From Maritalea sp049801075 (GTDB lineage Bacteria; Pseudomonadota; Alphaproteobacteria; Rhizobiales; Devosiaceae), in contig NZ_JBNAGG010000002.1 in assembly GCF_049801075.1 (NCBI RefSeq), forward strand, positions 1 through 64,000: a DNA stretch of 64,000 nucleotides, given 5' to 3'. The notes beneath the pieces are model-generated. The model was not told the DNA's origin and did not search any database. It saw only the letters and a program-made list of their open reading frames with translations. This document shows positions 58,759 through 64,000 of this stretch, piece by piece. Each line of letters begins with the position of its first letter. Positions within the stretch are counted from its first letter, which is position 1. Made by a program: the position numbers and the translations under genes.

Positions 58759-59705
58759 TCACGATTGCCGGGGCCGGGGTTGCCGGCCTTTGCGTCGCGC
58801 TGGAATTGGCGCGGCGCGGGCATCCGGTGACCGTTTTTGAACAGGGAGAAAGCCTTGAACTCAATCAGAGCTCGCATTTGGCCGGGGGCATGTTGGCCCC
58901 CTGGTGCGAAAAGGTGAGCGCGCCGGAAGATGTGGTACGGCTTGGTGCGGGGGCTGCCGATTGGTGGGCCAAGGTGACCGAGGTGCAGCGCTCAGGCACA
59001 TTGGTGGTGGCCCCGCCGCGGGATCAAGCCGAATTGCGCCAGTTTGCCAGTCGCACCGAACAATATGAGCAGCTTGGGGACAACCGGATTGCTGATCTGG
59101 AGCCGGACCTTGCGGGCCGCTTCTCCAAGGCGTTGTTTTTCGATCAGGAATGTCATTTGGACCCGCGGCAGGCGCGGCAGGAACTGGTGCTGCAGATAGA
59201 AAAACTGGGCAGTGAAGTGCGGTTTGGTGAACCAGCGCCCGAGCAGGTGGATATTGATTGTCGCGGCGGCGCTGTAGATTTGCCGGAACTGCGCATGGTG
59301 CGGGGTGAAATGGTGATGCTGGAGTGTCCAGACGTTACGATCACCCGCACAGTGCGGCTGCTGCATCCGCGTATTCCGATCTATTTGGTGCCGCGTGGCA
59401 ACGGCATTTACATGCTGGGGGCGACGATGGTGGAGAGCGCTTCATGGCGGGCGATCAGCTTGCGGTCCGCACTGGAATTGTTGGGCGCGGCCTTTGCGCT
59501 GCATCCCGGCTTTGGCGAAGCCAGCGTGATAGAAACCGGCGTCGGTCTGCGCCCGGCCTTTCCCGACAATCTGCCGCGCATCATCAAGCGGGACGACAAA
59601 TATCATCTGAATGGATTTTACCGACATGGCTATTTGCTGGCGCCCGCGATGGCGCAGCAATTGGCCGATCAGTTTGAGCAGGAGCAAATGAAATGCGCAT
59701 CCTAG
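58755..59705 (+). CDS. thiO: Glycine oxidase ThiO
   Basis: This 316-residue FAD-dependent oxidase has the dinucleotide motif GAGVAGLCVALELARRG with the ribose-binding VFEQGE, and C-terminal ETGVGLRPAFPDNLPRI and NGFYRHGYLLAPAMA, typical of ThiO/DAAO enzymes. It makes iminoglycine (dehydroglycine) for the thiazole branch. It overlaps thiC by four bases and thiS by 13. Confidence 0.93.
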   Translation: MITIAGAGVAGLCVALELARRGHPVTVFEQGESLELNQSSHLAGGMLAPWCEKVSAPEDVVRLGAGAADWWAKVTEVQRSGTLVVAPPRDQAELRQFASRTEQYEQLGDNRIADLEPDLAGRFSKALFFDQECHLDPRQARQELVLQIEKLGSEVRFGEPAPEQVDIDCRGGAVDLPELRMVRGEMVMLECPDVTITRTVRLLHPRIPIYLVPRGNGIYMLGATMVESASWRAISLRSALELLGAAFALHPGFGEASVIETGVGLRPAFPDNLPRIIKRDDKYHLNGFYRHGYLLAPAMAQQLADQFEQEQMKCAS

Positions 59706-59890
59706 TCAATGGCGAAGCGACAGAGGTCAGTGCGGCCAATATTGCGGCGGCGTTGGACGAATTGTCCTATGAAGGTGAGGCGCTGGCCACGGCGTTAAAC
59801 GGTCAGTTTGTGGCGCGGGAGCAGCGGCAGGCAACTCCGTTGCAGGCGGGGGATCAGCTCGAAATCTTAGCCCCGATGCAGGGAGGCTGA
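59693..59890 (+). CDS. thiS: Sulfur carrier protein ThiS
   Basis: This 65-residue ubiquitin-like protein ends Met-Gln-Gly-Gly, the di-glycine tail that is adenylated and thiocarboxylated by ThiF. Residues 15-35 (NIAAALDELSYEGEALATAL) follow the ThiS pattern. It overlaps thiO and is followed two bases later by thiG. Confidence 0.95.
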   Translation: MRILVNGEATEVSAANIAAALDELSYEGEALATALNGQFVAREQRQATPLQAGDQLEILAPMQGG

Positions 59891-59892
59891 TC

Positions 59893-60660
59893 ATGCAGCT
59901 TTATGGCGAAGAGATCGGTTCACGGCTTTTGCTGGGCACAGCGCAATATCCGTCGCCGCAGATTTTGGCGGCGGCGGTGAAAGCGTCTGGCACAGAGATC
60001 ATCACCGTGTCCCTGCGCCGCGAAGGCGTGGATGGGGCGGGCACTGGCTTTTGGCAATTGATCAAAGAGCTTGGCGTCAAGGTGCTGCCGAATACAGCGG
60101 GGTGCCATACGGCGAAGGAAGCCGTGACCACGGCGCAGATGGCGAGGGAGGTGTTTGGCACCAACTGGATCAAGCTGGAGGTGATTGGCCATAGCGACAA
60201 TCTGCAACCGGATGTGTTTGGCCTGGTTGAGGCAGCGCGTATCCTAAGTGAAGAGGGCTTTCAGGTGTTTCCTTACACCACCGATGATCTGGTGGTGGGC
60301 GAGAGATTGTTGGAAGCCGGATGTGAGGTATTGATGCCGTGGGGCGCACCCATCGGCTCTGGGCAGGGTTTGCGCAATCCGGATGCGTTGCGCGCGATGC
60401 GGGCGCATTTTCTGAATGTGCCGCTTATTGTGGATGCCGGCATTGGACGTCCCTCTGATGCGTGCATGGCGATGGAATTGGGCATGGATGCGGTGTTGTT
60501 GAACACGGCGGTGGCCAAGGCGGGCGACCCGGCCATCATGGGCGCGGCGATGGTGCAGGCGATTGAGGCGGGGCGGCAGGGCTTTGCGGCGCAAATGATG
60601 GAGCGGCGCGATATGGCTGTGCCCTCCACCCCCATTCTGGGTCTGGCGGTGTTTGACTGA
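59893..60660 (+). CDS. thiG: Thiazole synthase ThiG
   Basis: This 255-residue TIM-barrel synthase has SRLLLGTAQYPS, VLPNTAGCHTAKEAV, NWIKLEVIGH (imine-forming lysine), LMPWGAPIGSGQGL and VDAGIGRPSDA. It forms the thiazole phosphate from DXP, ThiS thiocarboxylate and iminoglycine. Its stop overlaps the thiE start by one base. Confidence 0.96.
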   Translation: MQLYGEEIGSRLLLGTAQYPSPQILAAAVKASGTEIITVSLRREGVDGAGTGFWQLIKELGVKVLPNTAGCHTAKEAVTTAQMAREVFGTNWIKLEVIGHSDNLQPDVFGLVEAARILSEEGFQVFPYTTDDLVVGERLLEAGCEVLMPWGAPIGSGQGLRNPDALRAMRAHFLNVPLIVDAGIGRPSDACMAMELGMDAVLLNTAVAKAGDPAIMGAAMVQAIEAGRQGFAAQMMERRDMAVPSTPILGLAVFD

Positions 60661-61250
60661 TGGAAAAATTCTATTTGATCGTCGGCCATGTGGATTGGAT
60701 CGCGCGCTTGGTGCCGCTGGGTGTGAAGCTGGTCCAATTGCGGATTAAAGACACGCTGACAGATGAAGTGCGGGCGCAAATCCGGCGAGCCAAGCAGATC
60801 TGTGATGCCCATGACTGCCAGTTGATTGTGAATGATTATTGGCAGATCGCGATCGAAGAAAACTGCGATTTTGTGCATTTGGGGCAGGAGGATATGGATG
60901 AAGCGGATTTTGCGGCCATTCGTGCTGCAAATATCCGCTTTGGCCTCTCCACTCATGATGAAGCCGAGTTGGATCGAGCTCTGTCGTTTAACCCTGCCTA
61001 TGTTGCATTGGGGCCTGTTTATCCTACGATATTGAAGAAGATGAAATGGGCGCCGCAGGGATTGGAGCGAGTTGCGCGTTGGAAGCAGATGGTGGGCGAT
61101 GTGCCGCTGGTGGGCATTGGCGGGCTGAGTGTGGAACGGGCACCGGGCGTTTTGGCGGCCGGGGCCGATAGCCTGGCCGTGGTCACCGATATTCGGTTTG
61201 CTGACGACCCTGAAGCGCGGACGCGGGAATGGATCAAGATATGTTCATGA
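60660..61250 (+). CDS. thiE: Thiamine-phosphate synthase ThiE
   Basis: This 196-residue TIM-barrel enzyme couples the thiazole and pyrimidine phosphates. It has VQLRIKD, CQLIVNDYWQIA, DFVHLGQEDMD, VALGPVYPTILKKMKWAPQGL and LVGIGGLS, the ThiE active-site segments. It is slightly short at the N-terminus. Its stop overlaps the thiF ATG (ATGA). Confidence 0.94.
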   Translation: MEKFYLIVGHVDWIARLVPLGVKLVQLRIKDTLTDEVRAQIRRAKQICDAHDCQLIVNDYWQIAIEENCDFVHLGQEDMDEADFAAIRAANIRFGLSTHDEAELDRALSFNPAYVALGPVYPTILKKMKWAPQGLERVARWKQMVGDVPLVGIGGLSVERAPGVLAAGADSLAVVTDIRFADDPEARTREWIKICS

Positions 61251-62212
61251 CGCGCTATCAACGGCAAATGCAATTGCCTGAAGTGGGACAGGATGGCCAA
61301 GCGAAACTGGCGCAGGCACATGTGCTGGTGGTGGGGGCGGGTGGCCTTGGGTCACCCGTGTTGCACTATCTGGCAGGTGCCGGCGTGGGCAGTTTGACGA
61401 TTATTGATCCAGATTGCGTTGAGGAAAGCAATCTGCATCGGCAGCCCCTGTTTGAAACCAAAGATATTGGCGCGTCCAAAGCCAAGAGGGCGCGGGATCA
61501 GATTTTGGCGCGGAACCCGCATATTGTAGTGCAGGCGATTGCTGAGGCTTTGACTCCGGATAATGCGGGTTCGCTGGTGGTGGATGCGGATACTGTGGTG
61601 GATGCGGCGGATAGTTTTGCCGTGTCTTATATCTTGTCGGATCAATGTTTGGCGCAGGGCAAACCGCTGATTTCGGCCTCCGTGCTGGGGCAGGCGGGAT
61701 ATGCGGGCGGCTTTTGCGGCGGCGCGCCGAGTTTGCGGGCTGTGTTCCCGGATTTGCCAACGCAAGCGGCCAACTGCGCAACAGCCGGGGTGCTTGGTCC
61801 GGTGGTGGGCCTGATCGGGGCGATGCAGGCACAAATGGTGTTGGCGGTGCTGCTGGAGCAAAACCCGTCGCCCATGGGGCAGATGGTGCGCATGGATGTG
61901 CAAAATCTCAGCTTCTCCAGCTTTAGCTTTTTGGGGGCGTCAGAACCGTCTGAGGCTTGGCCGTTTTTGGGACGCGATGGCGTGCGGTGTGATGATTTGG
62001 TGCTCGACCTGCGCGGTGAAACTGAAGCGCCAGAGATGATTGTGGCGCAGGCGCAGCGGGGACAGATTGATGAGCTGGCGAGGGCTGCCTTTCCTGACGA
62101 TCAGCGTGTGGTGTTGGCCTGCCAAACCGGGCTGCGGGCATGGCGTGGGGCAAAGCAATTGCAAGCGCAAGGACATAAGAAATTGGCACTGATGGCGGCG
62201 TGTGCATGTTGA
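61247..62212 (+). CDS. thiF: ThiS adenylyltransferase ThiF with C-terminal rhodanese-like segment
   Basis: This protein of about 321 residues is an E1-like adenylyltransferase that activates ThiS: VVGAGGLGSPV, DCVEESNLHRQ and a retained catalytic-type Cys177 (NCATAGVLGP). The usual zinc CxxC before it is replaced by Ser-Leu-Arg-Ala (PSLRAVFPD), and no second CxxC follows. From about 245 the chain resembles a reduced rhodanese, VLDLRGETEAP and VVLACQTGLRAWRGAKQL with Cys292 in the active loop, so sulfur transfer may be built in. ATG at 61241 is an alternative start. Confidence 0.9.
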   Translation: MTRYQRQMQLPEVGQDGQAKLAQAHVLVVGAGGLGSPVLHYLAGAGVGSLTIIDPDCVEESNLHRQPLFETKDIGASKAKRARDQILARNPHIVVQAIAEALTPDNAGSLVVDADTVVDAADSFAVSYILSDQCLAQGKPLISASVLGQAGYAGGFCGGAPSLRAVFPDLPTQAANCATAGVLGPVVGLIGAMQAQMVLAVLLEQNPSPMGQMVRMDVQNLSFSSFSFLGASEPSEAWPFLGRDGVRCDDLVLDLRGETEAPEMIVAQAQRGQIDELARAAFPDDQRVVLACQTGLRAWRGAKQLQAQGHKKLALMAACAC

Positions 62213-62913
62213 AACCGCGGAGCATTTTGGTGATTGCTGGAACGGACAGTAGCGGCGGGGCTGGCCTGTCGCGGGATATTGCCGTGGCGACCGAATTGGG
62301 CTTTGCGGTGAAACCTGCGGTCACCGCTGTGACAGCGCAAAGCAATGAAGCGGTACGACGCATCGAGCTTGTCGATGCTGACTTGGTGAAGGCACAGATT
62401 GAAGCAGCGTTTGCAAATAATGCGCCTGCGGCGGTCAAAATTGGGATGTTGGGCGATGCGGCGGTGGTTGAAGCGGTTGTGGATGCCCTTATCGGGCGTG
62501 AATTGCCGATTGTGCTTGATCCGGTACTTGCGGCCAGTTCCGGGGCGCAGCTTTTGTCGGATAAAGGCATTTCGGCGATGAAAAAACGCCTGTTGCCGTT
62601 GGTTGCGCTGTTGACGCCGAATTTGCTCGAGGCTGAGATTTTGGAACCTCAGTCGCTGCATGATTTATGTCGTGCCGTGTTGCTTAAAGGCGGGCATGGC
62701 GAGGGCGATGTGCTGCGGGACGTGCTGAGGGATGGCCAGCGCGAGATTGTGTTTACGGCACAAAAGCAGGCATTTACCCCGCGTGGCACGGGGTGCACCT
62801 TGTCGACCACGATTGCCTGCGGTTTGGCGGGCGGGCTGGCGCTGGAGGCGGCGGTACGGCAGGCGCATCACTATGTGCAGAATTGGATCAATGGGCTGCA
62901 AGCAAGCGATTGA
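62206..62913 (+). CDS. thiD: Hydroxymethylpyrimidine (phosphate) kinase ThiD
   Basis: This kinase of about 235 residues is a ribokinase-fold ThiD: GTDSSGGAGLSRDI, VTAVTAQ, PIVLDPVLAASSGAQL, LTPNLLEAE and the anion-hole RGTGCTLSTTIACGLAGG with catalytic-type Cys/Asp region. It is last in the thi operon. Its 3' end overlaps the convergent BKACE gene by 26 bases. Confidence 0.94.
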   Translation: MLKPRSILVIAGTDSSGGAGLSRDIAVATELGFAVKPAVTAVTAQSNEAVRRIELVDADLVKAQIEAAFANNAPAAVKIGMLGDAAVVEAVVDALIGRELPIVLDPVLAASSGAQLLSDKGISAMKKRLLPLVALLTPNLLEAEILEPQSLHDLCRAVLLKGGHGEGDVLRDVLRDGQREIVFTAQKQAFTPRGTGCTLSTTIACGLAGGLALEAAVRQAHHYVQNWINGLQASD

Positions 62914-63658
62914 GCAGGGTTACCCGCTCGGCATTGTCTTTGGCCACGCTGCCATCTGGATTAACTTCATTATTCTCAAAACCGATGCGCATTTTGCCGC
63001 CCAATTGGTGGGCGCGGATTAGGCAATCGGTTTCACCTTGGCCAAAGGCGCAAACAGCCCAATCAGCGGCCATTTCGATTTCGGCTAGGCGGTGCAGGAA
63101 TGGCGTCAGCATCGACGGATCGCTTTGCTGGTCGTTGGTATATCGGCCCAGCACAAACAGCAATTGGATGTTGTCGCGGCGGATATTGTGGTCAATGCAG
63201 ATGTGATAGAGCGCAGCGAGGTCGTTGGTGTCGTAAAGAATATGTTGCACTGCGACGCCGTTTTCCTGGGCCCACAAATAGAGCTCTGCGGCGGGTTTTT
63301 GGTCGCCGGTGGAAAGTAGTTCGCGGGTTGAAATTGAAACAGATTTTGGCTGGACTTGTTTCACCAGCTCGATTTGCTCGGGCGGTTGATAGAGGCCAAC
63401 CGCCTCGGTGGTGATCTGTACCTGCATTTTCGGCACGGCGATTCGTAGTTCCGCGAGCAGTTCTTTATAAAGACCCGCGTCCAGAATGTGCTGTTGATCC
63501 ACATTGCGCAGATGGGCGTGCAGCCCGTCCGCTCCGGCGTCGAAGCAGGCTCTTGCGGTCTGCACCGTTTCTTCGATTGTTACGGGCAGGGCGGGGTGAA
63601 CTTGCTTGGTTTTGCGGGCTCCATTGGGGGCCACCATCAGGCGCGGCAACGGGGTCAT
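62888..63658 (-). CDS. Beta-keto acid cleavage enzyme (BKACE, DUF849 family)
   Basis: This 256-residue TIM-barrel protein has VAPNGARKTK near the N-terminus, DGLHAHLRN with the zinc His-x-His, QITTEAVG, and ADWAVCAFGQGETDC and GKMRIGFENN near the end. BKACE enzymes condense a beta-keto acid with acetyl-CoA to give acetoacetate and a CoA ester. It is somewhat shorter than usual (275-310). The ATG overlaps the stop of the aminotransferase gene upstream, which could supply the keto acid. Confidence 0.88.
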   Translation of the reverse strand: MTPLPRLMVAPNGARKTKQVHPALPVTIEETVQTARACFDAGADGLHAHLRNVDQQHILDAGLYKELLAELRIAVPKMQVQITTEAVGLYQPPEQIELVKQVQPKSVSISTRELLSTGDQKPAAELYLWAQENGVAVQHILYDTNDLAALYHICIDHNIRRDNIQLLFVLGRYTNDQQSDPSMLTPFLHRLAEIEMAADWAVCAFGQGETDCLIRAHQLGGKMRIGFENNEVNPDGSVAKDNAERVTLLNRLLAAH

Positions 63659-64000
63659 GCGGCAAAGACCTGATCAAATGTTTGGCCCAATTTGTCGATC
63701 AGTTCGCCGATTTGAGCATCGGTGATGATAAAGGGTGGCGCCAGCAGGATATGGTCGCCAGAAATGCCATCTTTTGTGCCATTGCCGGGATAGATCATCA
63801 GCCCGTTTTCCATGGCTTTTTGCTTGAGATGCGCGTGGATTTTATGCGCTGGATCAAATGGCTCTTTGGTTTCACGGTCTTCAACAATTTCAACGCCGAT
63901 AAACAGGCCGCGCCCGCGAATGTCGCCAACAAAGGGATGGTCTCCGAAACGGTCTTGTAATGCTGATTTGAATTTTTCGCCCATTTGCTTGGATCGACTG
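63655..64000 (-). CDS. Class III (PLP) aminotransferase, C-terminal part, cut by the window edge
   Basis: The visible 115 residues are the small domain of a class III aminotransferase: VGDIRGRGLFIGVEIVEDRETKEPFDP, GNGTKDGISGDHILLAPPFIITDAQIGELI. The frame is open through base 64000, so the start and the PLP lysine lie outside. Its stop overlaps the BKACE start (ATGA), so the two steps, transamination and keto-acid cleavage, are probably linked. Confidence 0.88.
   Translation of the reverse strand, partial: SRSKQMGEKFKSALQDRFGDHPFVGDIRGRGLFIGVEIVEDRETKEPFDPAHKIHAHLKQKAMENGLMIYPGNGTKDGISGDHILLAPPFIITDAQIGELIDKLGQTFDQVFAA

Noticed and set aside
1..64000. CRISPR arrays, rRNA, tRNA, prophage or integron features
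   Set aside because: No regularly spaced repeats, cloverleaf sequences, rRNA stretches, integrases of these classes or phage structural genes were seen on either strand.

Overview
The window looks like a chromosomal segment from an alphaproteobacterium, probably Hyphomicrobiales-like (my inference). The grounds are a C-P lyase locus led by phnF, TRAP and tripartite tricarboxylate transporters, a norCBQD cluster, tamA-tamB, a BKACE enzyme and a thiCOSGEFD operon. Coding density is high and G+C looks moderate. No rRNA, tRNA, CRISPR array or prophage was seen, and no gene-free gap exceeds about 260 bases.

Layout. 1-2.1 kb: a complete IS110-family element of the IS1111 type sits beside the 3' remnant of a peptide-type ABC ATPase gene. 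2.2-5.9 kb: a GNAT acetyltransferase, a DfsB-like protein and an MHYT-PAS-GGDEF-EAL c-di-GMP protein. 5.9-11.1 kb: a MarR regulator, a tripartite tricarboxylate transporter (tctC-tctB-tctA) and an alkaline-phosphatase-superfamily hydrolase that resembles phosphonate monoester hydrolases. 11.2-23.1 kb: phosphonate use, with phnF-G-H-I-J-K-L-M followed by phnC-D-E-E, a hexapeptide acetyltransferase and two half-size permeases. 23.1-30.7 kb: a TIM-barrel protein, tamA, tamB and an IMPACT-family gene. 30.7-39.4 kb: an RpiR regulator diverging from an N-formylglutamate amidohydrolase-like gene, a TRAP transporter, a glutamine-synthetase-like ligase, an aldehyde dehydrogenase and an iron alcohol dehydrogenase. 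This set looks like catabolism of an amine or amino alcohol through gamma-glutamyl intermediates. 39.5-44.4 kb: an unknown coiled-coil protein and a polyamine-type ABC importer. 44.6-49.6 kb: norCBQD with an NnrR-type site. 49.8-54.7 kb: a chemoreceptor and a cyanide-insensitive-type bd oxidase with a 36-residue accessory peptide. 54.8-56.7 kb: an ECF41-type sigma factor diverging from a membrane protein and an AhpD-like gene. 56.7-62.9 kb: a TPP riboswitch and thiCOSGEFD. 62.9-64 kb: a BKACE enzyme and a class III aminotransferase cut by the window edge.

The most unusual point is PhnJ. It aligns along its length with the C-P lyase radical-SAM subunit, yet three of the four cysteines that bind the iron-sulfur cluster and carry the thiyl radical are absent. 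The rest of the complex, including the PhnI histidine pair, looks intact. Other points of note are two motifs shared by the phnF and phnC promoters, a symmetric divergent ECF41 promoter pair, a candidate bridge RNA in the IS element, and a ThiF that lacks its zinc cysteines but carries a rhodanese-like tail.
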